DNA from: Marinomonas sp. CT5
GTDB taxonomy: Bacteria > Pseudomonadota > Gammaproteobacteria > Pseudomonadales > Marinomonadaceae
Direction: 5' to 3'
Length of the DNA: 64,000 nt
NCBI RefSeq assembly: GCF_018336975.1
Contig: NZ_CP025572.1
Coordinates: 4,200,600 to 4,264,599, forward strand
In this document: piece by piece, positions 43,944-53,246 of the stretch
How the letters are laid out: each line of letters starts with the position of its first letter
How positions within the stretch are numbered: position 1 is the first letter of the stretch
The notes under the pieces: model-generated
Told to the model about the DNA's origin: nothing
Database searches by the model: none
What the model saw: the letters and a program-made list of their open reading frames with translations, nothing else
Position numbers and translations under genes: made by a program

Positions 43944-45302
43944 TTAATTAGACGGAGCTCTCGCTAACAAATCTTGTACAGCGTGTTTTACCTCTCGTGT
44001 TAACTCAAACTCATCCACACCAATTACTTGGCCGTTTTCTATCACCCGCTTACCGTTAACAAAACTGTGTTTAATTAGCGCAGGTTCACCACATAAGATG
44101 GGCGCTTCTAATGGGCTGTGGACGCCAGCAAAACGGGGGGCATCAAGAGAATACAAAACTAAATCCGCCGCATAACCTTCAGCAATTTGACCTGTTTTTA
44201 ACCCTAAAAGCTCGGCTCCATTCTGCGTCCCCCATTTAAGTACCTGCTCTACTTTTGTGGCCGCAGGGCCGCTATGTGTTCGATGTAATAACCAAGCGAG
44301 ATTCAATTCTTGAAGCATCGAAGCATTTTCACTAGAAGCAGATCCATCCACTCCCAAGGTAATAGGAATACCAGCATTTTCCATCGCCAGAACTGGCGCA
44401 ATACCACTACCAAGTCGACAGTTTGATGTTGGACAATGAGCTATTCGAGTCTGAGTTTGTGCTAGTAATTCAATAGCATGCTCATCCGCTTGCACTAAGT
44501 GAGCAAACCACACGTCATCGCCTAACCAATCACATTTGGCAGCATAATCTATGGCGCTCATGCCAAAATTTTGTTGTGCCATTTGTTCATCAAAAGACAC
44601 TTCTAATAAATGAGAGTGACGAAGCAAATTACGCTCTCTTGCCCATTGTGCGTAACTGCGTAAATCTTCTGCTGGAGAGGTATGAATCAAACTCGTAGGC
44701 GCAACGACCAAACGACGCATACTAAATGGACTGGCATCATGATAACGCTTATAGGAAGCATCGAGCCGATCGAGCGATAAGTCCAAAGTCTCGGGGTTAA
44801 TACCACTGTCTTTCATGCCTTTGTGGCTACCTTGCGCAGTAGCCGCCCCACGACATAAAACCAGACGGATACCCAAGTCTTCCGCTGCGCGCCAAACCGC
44901 ATCTTCTAGCTCAGGAGACGTGTTCGCATGATACAAATAATGATGATCGGCACAGGTCGTCACGCCAGAACGAAGTTGTTCATACAAACCAAGCTTTGCT
45001 GCAACATACATTAAGTCAGGAGTAATCTGCGGCCAAAAGCGATAAGGCACACTGGCCAACCATTCTCCTAATCCTTGGTTTAAACCTGCTGGTACGCCTT
45101 TTAAAATTGATTGAGCAAGATGATGATGAGTATTCACAAAACCCGGATAAACTACGCAGTGTGATGCGTCTATTAATTCATCGTCAGACTCGCGATCTAA
45201 TGTGGGAGCAATGGCGACTATCACGCCATCATGAATACGGATATCTTGAGGAATTTCATAACCTACAACGGCTTTGGCTTGGCGGATTAAATACTGGGGC
45301 AT
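43944..45302 (-). CDS. Guanine-deaminase/8-oxoguanine-deaminase-like amidohydrolase
   Basis: 452 residues, amidohydrolase superfamily. First metal motif FVNTHHHLAQSIL, then HSHLLEVS, WFAHLVQADEHA, and the catalytic Asp in TLGVDGSASSENASM. The HxHL(x)QS motif, the C-terminal composite sandwich and length match 8-oxoguanine deaminase and TrzN-type proteins. It probably deaminates a purine or a related N-heterocycle. AAGGAG precedes the ATG. The adjacent divergent NitT/TauT-type binding protein may supply its substrate. Confidence 0.85.
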   Translation of the reverse strand: MPQYLIRQAKAVVGYEIPQDIRIHDGVIVAIAPTLDRESDDELIDASHCVVYPGFVNTHHHLAQSILKGVPAGLNQGLGEWLASVPYRFWPQITPDLMYVAAKLGLYEQLRSGVTTCADHHYLYHANTSPELEDAVWRAAEDLGIRLVLCRGAATAQGSHKGMKDSGINPETLDLSLDRLDASYKRYHDASPFSMRRLVVAPTSLIHTSPAEDLRSYAQWARERNLLRHSHLLEVSFDEQMAQQNFGMSAIDYAAKCDWLGDDVWFAHLVQADEHAIELLAQTQTRIAHCPTSNCRLGSGIAPVLAMENAGIPITLGVDGSASSENASMLQELNLAWLLHRTHSGPAATKVEQVLKWGTQNGAELLGLKTGQIAEGYAADLVLYSLDAPRFAGVHSPLEAPILCGEPALIKHSFVNGKRVIENGQVIGVDEFELTREVKHAVQDLLARAPSN

Positions 45303-45867
45303 AACACTCTCCTTTTATTAGGAAAGAGCAATGTCCAGGCCATAAGGCTTAACCGCTTCTACTCTTTAAATTCTAGATCGAATGAAACGAAAATAAGCAA
45401 ACCCTATACCAGTCTTAATAACATCAACAGGCATGCCTCATAATAGAAAAATCGTCCTATTTGGCGCACTATTACTCATACTTATTAGTGCAAGGATGCC
45501 ATTCATCGCCCAACTCAAGTGCATAAAAAGAACGAAACCTCACTTAATGATCCGCTTTATAAGCAAAATTTCTGGCCTGCTTGTTGCTTAGTAGTAAAAA
45601 GCGCAAACATTTTATGCGCTGCAATGAGTAGAAGCGGTCAAATTTGGTATCAAGTGTCAACAAACCAAGTTCGGGCATTGCTCACTGCCTTATCGACAAC
45701 CCAAAGAGGATGTCGAAAGGGAAGTGACAGCCGTTTCCATTTTACTCGACTGTGTACCCAGCCCTCTCGCTCTTTCCTCATCTTGTTTTCTTTGTGGTTG
45801 TTTCAGAGATCAACTTTGGCTTGCCTTGAAAAGCACAGCGAAACTAGGATGAAGCATGGAGAAAACA
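45303..45867. other. Intergenic region between the amidohydrolase and the binding protein
   Basis: 565 bases. No convincing gene: an open frame from 45519 overlaps the following gene, lacks any family likeness and is cysteine- and serine-rich. The region presumably holds the two divergent promoters; no operator could be singled out. Confidence 0.5.
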
Positions 45868-46878
45868 ATGAACCAAACACGAAGAACCTCTCTCTTCCAA
45901 ACTATCTGCCTAGCTGGGGTCATCACATTTACAGCGTTAAGTGCAAATACCGCATTGGCCGCTGATAAAGTAAAATTTCAGCTCGATTGGCTACCAGGAG
46001 GCGACAAAGCGCCAATTTATGTGGGTATCAAAAAAGGCTTTTTCAACGAGATGGATTTAGATGTCACCGTAGCCAGCGGCCGAGGCTCCACCGACGCCAT
46101 TAGTAAACTCGCTACAGGGAACGCCGACATGGGGCTATCTGATCTAGTCGCCTTGCTCATGGCAAAAGCTGAAAATGATGTTCCTGTTTCAGCGGTTTAT
46201 TCTGTCTTTAGTAAAGCGCCCCACGCCTTTTTTGTACCGGCAGACTCAGACATAACACACGTCAAAGACGTTGCCGGAAAACGTATCGCAACCTCACCTT
46301 ACACGTCATCAAATGTCTTCTTACCTTTGCTTCTAGACGTCAATGGCGTTGCTCCAAGCAGCATTAAATTGGTTAAAGCGGACGCTGGTGCCTTAAACCC
46401 AATGTTACTTTCCGGTAACATCGACGTCGTGATTTCTTGGGTAACTGACACTGTGATCTACCAACAACAAGCCAAAAGTGCTGGCCAAACATTGCGCGTG
46501 TTACCTTGGTACGATGCGGGGTTAGAGTTCTACTCAACGTCCGTGATTGCCTCAGATCGCTTTATCAATGCGCACCCAGATACCACAAAGCGCTTTGTAA
46601 AAGCCTATAAAAAAGCCATCGACTACACTTGGAAGCACCCTGAAGAAAGTGGAAAAATCGTTCATGAGATGGTCCCAGAAGTCGATGCCAGTACAGCGAC
46701 GGACACCATTAATTCCATTAAATCTTTGGTATATAACGCCGTCAGCGACCAAGATGGCTACGGTGCATTTACTAAAGAACGACTCGCCACAACATGGAAA
46801 TGGACGGCAAAAGCGCAGAATATTTCAGTGGACAGCTTCAATCCAGAAGCTGCTGTAAACCGCCAATTTATACCTTAA
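45868..46878 (+). CDS. NitT/TauT-type ABC transporter substrate-binding protein (orphan)
   Basis: About 336 residues, from the ATG at 45868 (GGAGAAAACA upstream). A Sec signal peptide to ~32 (ANTALAAD), then the NMT1/THI5-like binding fold (KFQLDWLPGGDKAPIYVGIKKG). The family binds nitrate, sulfonates, pyrimidine precursors or nucleobases. No permease or ATPase gene lies near, so it would need partners elsewhere in the genome or a loss has occurred. Followed by a terminator and a LysR gene on the same strand. Confidence 0.87.
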   Translation: MNQTRRTSLFQTICLAGVITFTALSANTALAADKVKFQLDWLPGGDKAPIYVGIKKGFFNEMDLDVTVASGRGSTDAISKLATGNADMGLSDLVALLMAKAENDVPVSAVYSVFSKAPHAFFVPADSDITHVKDVAGKRIATSPYTSSNVFLPLLLDVNGVAPSSIKLVKADAGALNPMLLSGNIDVVISWVTDTVIYQQQAKSAGQTLRVLPWYDAGLEFYSTSVIASDRFINAHPDTTKRFVKAYKKAIDYTWKHPEESGKIVHEMVPEVDASTATDTINSIKSLVYNAVSDQDGYGAFTKERLATTWKWTAKAQNISVDSFNPEAAVNRQFIP

Positions 46879-46902
46879 TTTAGGGTCATACCCAAGAGGT
46901 CA

Positions 46903-46928
46903 AAAAAGCCCATTTTTGGGCTTTTTTT
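46903..46928 (+). terminator. Rho-independent terminator
   Basis: AAAAAGCCCA, loop TTTT, TGGGCTTTTTTT, 24 bases past the binding-protein stop. Confidence 0.88.
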
Positions 46929-46999
46929 ATTGTTATTAGACGAAAATCGCTTCCATTTAGAGTAAGATGACATTATTAAAAATAACAATAGAGGTCGAT

Positions 47000-47944
47000 A
47001 TGGATATAGGTCTGGCCAAGCATCTTAAACTTAACCAATTACGCTTAATTTCGGTCATTGCCGAGCACGGTCAGCTCGGTATTGCGGCGGATGAAATGGC
47101 GATGACACAACCTGCAGCATCGCGTATGTTGAGTGAAATAGAACAAACCATTGGTACACGTTTATTTATCCGTCACGCCAAAGGCATGGAACCAACTTTA
47201 GTCGGGCAAGCCGTGGCACGTCGCGCCCATAACCTGTTGGTAGAATTGCGTGACCTTGCTCGCGAAGTCGGTGAGCTAAAGGAAGGTGGCGGTGGCACCA
47301 CAGCCATTGGTGCAGTAACTGGTGCGGCGGTGGGGTTTGTCATCCCAGCCATTCAGCAGTTACGAGCCATAGCACCAAAAGCCGAAATTGATATTAACGT
47401 GGATACCAGTGACATTCTGGTACGTGATCTTATCGCCGGACACAACGACTTTGTGCTCGCACGAATTCCCAAACAATACGACGCCAACGAGTTCGAAATT
47501 TACCCCGCTCGCACGGAATCGGTCACTCTCATGGTTCGTAAAGACCACCCATTAGCCAGTTTAGATAACGTGAAAATTCGTGACCTTGCGCACTTTGAAT
47601 GGGTCATGCAATCCCACCGAGCGCCAATACGTGAAGCCGTCGAGGCGGCTTTTATGGAAGAACGTGCCGAGCTGCCATTGAGCATAACCAATAGTACGTC
47701 TTTATTGGCATTGATTGCCATTCTGGTGTCTTCCAACGCCATAGCCCCAATGGCAAGGGAAGTAAGCGATTTATTGGTTGGACACCAAGTAAAGGCCGAT
47801 TTGAAGGCACTCAAACTAGACAGAAAAATAATCATGAGCCCTTATTATTTGTTGCAAATGCGCGGTCGCCAGCTATCACCCCTTGCCAACCAACTGAAAC
47901 GATTGGTGCTGGCTGAGCTGGAACAAAAACCCACCAATACTTAA
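47000..47944 (+). CDS. LysR-family transcriptional regulator
   Basis: About 314 residues from the ATG at 47000, where GAGG lies six bases upstream; the frame extends 33 bases further back. N-terminal HTH (LRLISVIAEHGQLGIAADEMAMTQPAASRMLSEIEQ) and effector domain ~100-300. The pattern is close to the GbpR/PcaQ/CbbR-like group. GbpR-type regulators control gguABC/chvE-type operons in rhizobia, so this gene, divergent from and 90 bases from the pentose operon, is a candidate regulator of it; it could also regulate the binding protein upstream. Confidence 0.87.
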   Translation: MDIGLAKHLKLNQLRLISVIAEHGQLGIAADEMAMTQPAASRMLSEIEQTIGTRLFIRHAKGMEPTLVGQAVARRAHNLLVELRDLAREVGELKEGGGGTTAIGAVTGAAVGFVIPAIQQLRAIAPKAEIDINVDTSDILVRDLIAGHNDFVLARIPKQYDANEFEIYPARTESVTLMVRKDHPLASLDNVKIRDLAHFEWVMQSHRAPIREAVEAAFMEERAELPLSITNSTSLLALIAILVSSNAIAPMAREVSDLLVGHQVKADLKALKLDRKIIMSPYYLLQMRGRQLSPLANQLKRLVLAELEQKPTNT

Positions 47945-47945
47945 A

Positions 47946-47989
47946 CAAAAAAAAGCGAGTCGGTTGCTTTCAAAACCGAACTCGCCTAA
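47946..47989 (-). terminator. Rho-independent terminator shared by the LysR gene and the pentose operon
   Basis: Inverted arms around GCGAGTCGGTT / AACCGAACTCGC (one bulge). On the minus strand it is followed by TTTTTTTT, so it ends the convergent pentose operon. Confidence 0.8.
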
Positions 47990-48035
47990 TAACCCGCCTT
48001 GGGCTCTTAACAAAAATTATTTCTAAACCTAACAA

Positions 48036-49544
48036 CTAACCAAGCAGATCTTTTGGCAGCAAGGCTTGTGGAATATTCTGGTAACACACCGGACGTAAGA
48101 AACGACGAATCGACAAAGTACCGACCGAAGTGGCACCAAAGTTTGTCGACGCTGGATAAGGCCCGCCGTGAACCATGGTGTCGTTCACTTCTACCCCTGT
48201 TGGGAAACCATTCGCCAACAAGCGACCCGCCTTACGTTCCAATACAGGCAACAGCTTCTGACAAGCGGCATAATCAGCCTCATCAAGATGAATGGTGCAG
48301 GTTAATTGGCCTTCCAAATGACGAGCTAACTCAACCATTTGTTCCACACTGTCCGCCAATACCACCAAGCCAAGTGGGCCAAAGACTTCTTGATGCAATG
48401 TTGGGTTATCCAACCACGCCTGACCTGTCACCGTGAACAAGTTAGGTAACGCGGTGCGATCCTCCGTATCCGCCTTACGAACAACAGACGAAATGCCCGT
48501 TTTCTCAAATGCAGCCACGCCAGAGCGATAAGCATCCGCAATACCATCCGTCAGCATGGTCTGCGCGCCAACTTCATCCAGCGCCGCACTTGCTGCCGCA
48601 ATCATGGCTTTTGAGTCTGCGTTATCCAACATCACAGCAATACCTGGATTGGTACAAAACTGGCCCGCGCCCATCGTTAAGGAACCAGCCCAACCTTTGC
48701 CCAACGCTTCCGCTCGATTTTTCAACGCTTCTGGCATCACGAACATAGGATTCACAGAACCCAATTCACCAAAAAATGGAATGGGTTCAGGACGCGCCGC
48801 ACACAAATCAAACAAAGCACGGCCACCCGCCAAGCTGCCAGTAAAACCAACCGCTTTGATCAATGGATGCTGAACTAGAGCTTGGCCAACTTGGCGATTT
48901 CCTCCTTGGATAAGAGAAAATACACCCGCTGGCATCTTGCAACGTTGAATTGCTTTATCAACCGCTTGCGCCACTAATTCGCCCGTTCCAGGGTGCGCAG
49001 AATGCCCTTTCACCACGACAGGACAACCCGCAGCCAACGCGGCCGCCGTATCACCACCCGCGGTGGAAAACGCCAATGGAAAGTTAGAAGCGCCAAACAC
49101 AGCCACAGGACCAATCGGACGCTGAACCATGTGCATTTCTGGGCGTGGCAAGGGGGTACGATCTGGCAAGGCTTCATCGTGACGACGATCTAAATATTCG
49201 CCTGATAAAATACGCTCAGCGAACAAACGCAATTGTCCTGTGGTACGGCCGCGCTCGCCTTGTAAACGTGCTTCAGGTAATCCCGTTTCTTGTACACCAA
49301 TTTCGGTGATTTGATCACCTAATACATCAATTTCATCGGCGATGGCGTTTAAAAACGCCGCTCTCTCTTCTCGAGAAGAATAACCAAATGTCTCAAAAGC
49401 CGCCTCGGCTGCTTCTACTGCCGCATCCACATCAGACACGCGACCAACGGCAAATTCATGAGAAGGTCCTGTTGCAGGCGATGAAGAAAATGTCGCGTCG
49501 CTCTTTATCCATTTACCGGCAATAAAATGCTGTCCCGTTAACAT
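48036..49544 (-). CDS. 2-oxoglutarate semialdehyde (2,5-dioxovalerate) dehydrogenase
   Basis: About 502 residues from the ATG at 49544, which has GAGGAG six bases upstream. Aldehyde dehydrogenase superfamily: NAD(P)+-site GASNFPLAFS, FTGSLAGGR, catalytic Glu in FFGELGSVNP, catalytic Cys in AGQFCTNPG. The length and the FFGELGSVNPMFV motif match the KGSADH group. It oxidises 2-oxoglutarate semialdehyde to 2-oxoglutarate, the last step of non-phosphorylative pentose or glucarate pathways. Last gene of the operon, 171 bases after the dehydratase across a structured repeat. Confidence 0.9.
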   Translation of the reverse strand: MLTGQHFIAGKWIKSDATFSSSPATGPSHEFAVGRVSDVDAAVEAAEAAFETFGYSSREERAAFLNAIADEIDVLGDQITEIGVQETGLPEARLQGERGRTTGQLRLFAERILSGEYLDRRHDEALPDRTPLPRPEMHMVQRPIGPVAVFGASNFPLAFSTAGGDTAAALAAGCPVVVKGHSAHPGTGELVAQAVDKAIQRCKMPAGVFSLIQGGNRQVGQALVQHPLIKAVGFTGSLAGGRALFDLCAARPEPIPFFGELGSVNPMFVMPEALKNRAEALGKGWAGSLTMGAGQFCTNPGIAVMLDNADSKAMIAAASAALDEVGAQTMLTDGIADAYRSGVAAFEKTGISSVVRKADTEDRTALPNLFTVTGQAWLDNPTLHQEVFGPLGLVVLADSVEQMVELARHLEGQLTCTIHLDEADYAACQKLLPVLERKAGRLLANGFPTGVEVNDTMVHGGPYPASTNFGATSVGTLSIRRFLRPVCYQNIPQALLPKDLLG

Positions 49545-49600
49545 ACTCACTCCTCTCGTTAATAAATTAAATCCGTGCACTAAATAAAGTTCTTAAGTCG

Positions 49601-49689
49601 CCTAGTGATGACAGGCATCAAGCCCATGGAGGGGCGTTACGCCCCTCGCGGACAGGGATGTCCGTTGGGGCGGTGCCGTCATCGCTAGG
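49601..49689. repeat. Cloverleaf-like palindromic repeat between two operon genes
   Basis: Outer arms CCTAGTGATGAC / GTCATCGCTAGG enclose GGCA/TGCC and two hairpins: GAGGGGCG-TTA-CGCCCCTC (49629-49647) and CGGACA-GGGA-TGTCCG (49649-49664). Such nested GC-rich repeats are usual intergenic palindromic units. It may alter mRNA stability of the two-gene junction. Confidence 0.8.
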
Positions 49690-49715
49690 AGATACTGGCT
49701 AAAAACAGCTTAAAT

Positions 49716-51476
49716 TTAATGACTATCTTTCGGTACCGCTGCACCACGACAACCTTTTAGGAAGTCAAAATCGGCACCGGTATCCGCGCCCTGTACGTGA
49801 TCATGGAATAATTTGATGTAGCCGCCTTTTGGTGGTTCCAAATGACTTTTCCACTTGGCTAAACGCGCCGCCATTTCTTCATCGGAAATGTCCACATGAA
49901 GGCGACGATTTTCCACATCTAATTCAATCATATCGCCATTCTGAATAACGGCCAACGGCCCTCCAGCGGCGGCTTCTGGGGTGGTATGCAAGACCACAGT
50001 GCCATAGGCGGTTCCTGACATTCGTGCATCAGAAATACGCACCATGTCTGTAATGCCTTTACGCAGCACCTTTGGTGGCAAACCCATGTTGCCCACTTCA
50101 GCCATACCTGGGTAACCTTTTGGACCACAGTTTTTCAGTACCATGACGCAGGTTTCATCAATATCCAACGCCTCGTCATTGATCTTCGCTTTGTAATCAT
50201 CAATGTCTTCAAACACCACCGCTCTGCCGCGATGCTGCAATAAGTGCGCCGACGCTGCGGACGGTTTGAGCACCGCGCCCTGTGGCGCAAGGTTGCCTTT
50301 TAGCACAACAATACCGCCTTTTTGTGTCAATGCTTTTTCCACTGGTAGGATGACATCTGGGTTCCAATTGCGAACCTCTTTGACTTCTTCCCATACGGAT
50401 TCACCAGACACGGTGATGGCGTCTTTATGCAGCTTGCCCGCTTCCGCCAAATGCTTGATCACCACAGGCAAACCACCCGCGTAGAAGAACTCTTCCATCA
50501 AATATTTACCCGATGGCATCAGGTTCACTATGGTGGCGATTTCTTGGCCTAGTTTGTCCCAATCATCAAGCGTTAAGTCCACACCAACACGTCCCGCAAT
50601 CGCCAACAAATGAATCACGGCATTAGTCGAGCCACCAATTGCACCGTTCACTCGAATCGCATTTTCAAAGGCTTGGCGAGTCAAAATGTCAGACGGTTTC
50701 AAATCCTCTTTGACCATATCGACAATGCGACGACCAGTTAAATGCGCCATAACGCGACGACGACTGTCCACTGCCGGAATCGCCGCATTACCCGATAACG
50801 CCATGCCCAAGGCTTCGGCCATAGACGCCATAGTGCTGGCAGTGCCCATGGTGTTACAGGATCCAGCTGAGCGAGACATAGATTGCTCTGCTTCAAGGAA
50901 ATCTTCTTGGGTCATCTTGCCTGCTTTGATGTCTTCTGACATTTGCCACAAGGCCGTGCCAGACCCCACACGCTCGCCTCTAAAGTAGCCGTTCAACATC
51001 GGACCACCAGACACCACGATGGCAGGAATATCGACACTACAAGCGCCCATAAGAAGCGCAGGTGTAGTTTTGTCACAACCGGCTAACAACACAACCCCAT
51101 CCAGCGGATTAGCACGCAGCGCTTCTTCCACATCCATGGCGGCCATGTTGCGATACATCATGGCAGTTGGGCGCAATGAACTTTCCCCCACAGAAAACAC
51201 AGGGAATTCCAGTGGCAAACCGCCCGCTTCATAAATGCCATGCTTAACGCGATCAGCAAGATCCCGAAGGTGTGCATTACAAGGCGTTAGTTGTGACCAA
51301 GTATTACAAATACCAATGACCGGACGACCATCAAATAAATCCGCTGGCAGACCTTGGTTTTTCATCCAACTGCGGTGGTAGATATGATCACGTGATGTAC
51401 CGCCAAACCATTCGGTTGAACGCAATTTGCGGGGCCATTTCTTTGGTACGAACTTGTTTTTATCAGAATCCGTCAT
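49716..51476 (-). CDS. IlvD/Edd-family sugar-acid dehydratase (arabonate/xylonate type)
   Basis: About 586 residues from the ATG at 51476 (GGAGG upstream). Fe-S cluster cysteines in ICNTWSQLTPCN, LLAGCDKTTPALL and SAGSCNTMGTAST. The N-terminal RSTEWFGGTSRDHIYHRSWMKNQ is typical of L-arabonate/D-xylonate-type enzymes, not of biosynthetic IlvD. It dehydrates a pentonate (or hexonate) to the 2-keto-3-deoxy acid. Its start overlaps the SDR gene by ATGA. Which sugar acid cannot be told. Confidence 0.9.
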   Translation of the reverse strand: MTDSDKNKFVPKKWPRKLRSTEWFGGTSRDHIYHRSWMKNQGLPADLFDGRPVIGICNTWSQLTPCNAHLRDLADRVKHGIYEAGGLPLEFPVFSVGESSLRPTAMMYRNMAAMDVEEALRANPLDGVVLLAGCDKTTPALLMGACSVDIPAIVVSGGPMLNGYFRGERVGSGTALWQMSEDIKAGKMTQEDFLEAEQSMSRSAGSCNTMGTASTMASMAEALGMALSGNAAIPAVDSRRRVMAHLTGRRIVDMVKEDLKPSDILTRQAFENAIRVNGAIGGSTNAVIHLLAIAGRVGVDLTLDDWDKLGQEIATIVNLMPSGKYLMEEFFYAGGLPVVIKHLAEAGKLHKDAITVSGESVWEEVKEVRNWNPDVILPVEKALTQKGGIVVLKGNLAPQGAVLKPSAASAHLLQHRGRAVVFEDIDDYKAKINDEALDIDETCVMVLKNCGPKGYPGMAEVGNMGLPPKVLRKGITDMVRISDARMSGTAYGTVVLHTTPEAAAGGPLAVIQNGDMIELDVENRRLHVDISDEEMAARLAKWKSHLEPPKGGYIKLFHDHVQGADTGADFDFLKGCRGAAVPKDSH

Positions 51477-52255
51477 ACCCAACCTCCATCAACAATAAAG
51501 TTCTGCGCCGAGCACATGGCCGCCGCATCAGACCCTAAAAACAACGCCATGTTGGCAATGTGCTCAGGAAGCACCTTGCCTGCTAGGCATTGGCTTTGTT
51601 TAATTTTTTCTTCCGCGGCCTCATCCACCCACATACGCAGCTGTTTTTCCGTCATCACCCAGCCTGGCACCAAGGTATTCACACGAATGCCAAAACCACC
51701 TAAATCACGAGCTAGAGAGCGTGTTAAACCATGGGTTGCCGCCTTGCTTGTGCCGTAAGTTGGGTAGCCAGCCGTGGCCATCATCCAGCCCACAGAGCCA
51801 AAATTGATGATCGAACCACCCCCCAATTTACGCATCATAGGGGCGACTGCTTGGGCGGCGAACATGGCATGTTTGATGTTGACCCCCACCAGCTCATCAA
51901 AACGTTCTTCCGTTAGGGATTCCAACGAATGACGCACATCGTTAGCGGCATTATTCAATAAGACAGAAATGGGGCCGAATGCCTCTGCGGCGGCGCGAAT
52001 TTTGCTCTGATAGTCTTGGATGTCTGTGATGTCACATACCTCAAAGCGAACCTCAAAACCCTCTTTCTTCAGGCGTTTAGCCAGCGCTGTACCGGCTTTT
52101 TCATCTAAATCGACAAAGGCGGTTTTTGCCCCTTGTTTAGCATAAGCTTCAACAACCGCAGCCCCAATGCCGGTTGCCCCACCTGAGATAAACACCGAGC
52201 GTCCTGCTAAATCGGGATACATTGCCATGCCTTTTTTGTCCTGTTCCTTGGTCAT
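51473..52255 (-). CDS. SDR-family sugar 1-dehydrogenase
   Basis: 260 residues. Cofactor motif GGATGIGAAVVEAY, NNAA, active-site Ser in INFGSVGW and Tyr-x3-Lys in YPTYGTSKAATHG. It ends in the SDR tail AQNFIVDGGWV. It resembles L-arabinose/D-galactose/xylose dehydrogenases and would oxidise the aldose to a lactone. It overlaps both neighbours by ATGA. No lactonase is in the cluster, so hydrolysis would be spontaneous or encoded elsewhere. Confidence 0.87.
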   Translation of the reverse strand: MTKEQDKKGMAMYPDLAGRSVFISGGATGIGAAVVEAYAKQGAKTAFVDLDEKAGTALAKRLKKEGFEVRFEVCDITDIQDYQSKIRAAAEAFGPISVLLNNAANDVRHSLESLTEERFDELVGVNIKHAMFAAQAVAPMMRKLGGGSIINFGSVGWMMATAGYPTYGTSKAATHGLTRSLARDLGGFGIRVNTLVPGWVMTEKQLRMWVDEAAEEKIKQSQCLAGKVLPEHIANMALFLGSDAAAMCSAQNFIVDGGWV

Positions 52256-53220
52256 AGTGTTTCCACCTCCGTAGATAAAGTCGGCGCTTTTCCTAACGCA
52301 TTGCGTAATGGCAAACCAAAAGTAGGTGAAGAGATTTCAAACACATCCCCTTCTTGCGCCTGAACACCATCGGCAAAAGACAAGGTGGCCGTGCCAAACA
52401 TATGAACATGCAAGTCACCCGGCTGACGGAAAATCGAATACTTAAAATGATGATGTTCAAGGTTTTTAAAGGTGTGAGACATATTGTCTTCGCCGGACAA
52501 GAACGCTTTTTGCCATAAGGTTTTCTCGCCACGCTCAATACGGGATTGACCATCAATGTGCATTGGCAACTCGCCGACTAACAACTCTGGCCCAAAAGAT
52601 GCTGGACGCAACTTGGAATGCGCCAGATACAAGTAGTTTTGTCTCTCGGTGACATGGTCAGAAAACTCATTCGCTAAGGTATAACCAAGACGGTGCACTT
52701 TGCCGTCGTCGCCCACTAAGTAAAAGCCCGCAATTTCTGGCTCTTCGCCGCCATCCAAAGCAAAGGAAGGAGAAGGCAAGGCATCACCAGGGGCAATCAC
52801 TCCCGCCCCATTGCCTTTGTAAAACCACTCAGGCTGAACACCTTCTTGGCCGTCTTTTGGCTTGCCGCCTTCAACGCCCATTTGGAAAATCTTCATGGAA
52901 TCCGTTAACTCTTCGCTTTTCGCATGCATGGCATTACGTGTTGCGGCAGAACCTAGGTGCGTTAAGCCCGTCCCCGTCAAATACATATGAGCAGGATCGG
53001 GGTGACGCACAGGACAATCAAGCTGGTTGTTGCTCGCAAGTTCAACTAAGTCTACAGACTCACCCAAACCATGTTTTTCAATGATGGACTTCAACGGAAC
53101 ACCACTCTTGACCGCTTCTTTTGCTAGCTCGTAAACACTCGTTGCGTGCATCACAAGGTGAGCTTCATTACCTTCGCGGCACACAACACCACCTTGTTTG
53201 ATTTGAGATAAAAACAACAT
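52252..53220 (-). CDS. FAH-family protein of the AraD1/GguC type
   Basis: 322 residues. The C-terminal half is a fumarylacetoacetase fold with GGEEPEIAGFYLVGDDGKVH carrying the Glu-Glu-Asp metal site. GguC of Agrobacterium and XylX-type 2-keto-3-deoxypentonate dehydratases are the nearest described proteins; either converts the keto-deoxy acid to 2-oxoglutarate semialdehyde. AAGGAG precedes the ATG and the stop overlaps the SDR start by ATGA. Confidence 0.87.
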   Translation of the reverse strand: MLFLSQIKQGGVVCREGNEAHLVMHATSVYELAKEAVKSGVPLKSIIEKHGLGESVDLVELASNNQLDCPVRHPDPAHMYLTGTGLTHLGSAATRNAMHAKSEELTDSMKIFQMGVEGGKPKDGQEGVQPEWFYKGNGAGVIAPGDALPSPSFALDGGEEPEIAGFYLVGDDGKVHRLGYTLANEFSDHVTERQNYLYLAHSKLRPASFGPELLVGELPMHIDGQSRIERGEKTLWQKAFLSGEDNMSHTFKNLEHHHFKYSIFRQPGDLHVHMFGTATLSFADGVQAQEGDVFEISSPTFGLPLRNALGKAPTLSTEVETL

Positions 53221-53246
53221 AAATGACTCCTTTAAACGCTTTATAC

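Noticed and set aside
45519..45965. 148-codon open frame before the binding protein
   Set aside because: It overlaps the real gene by 98 bases in another frame, is Cys/Ser-rich with no family likeness, and has no ribosome site.
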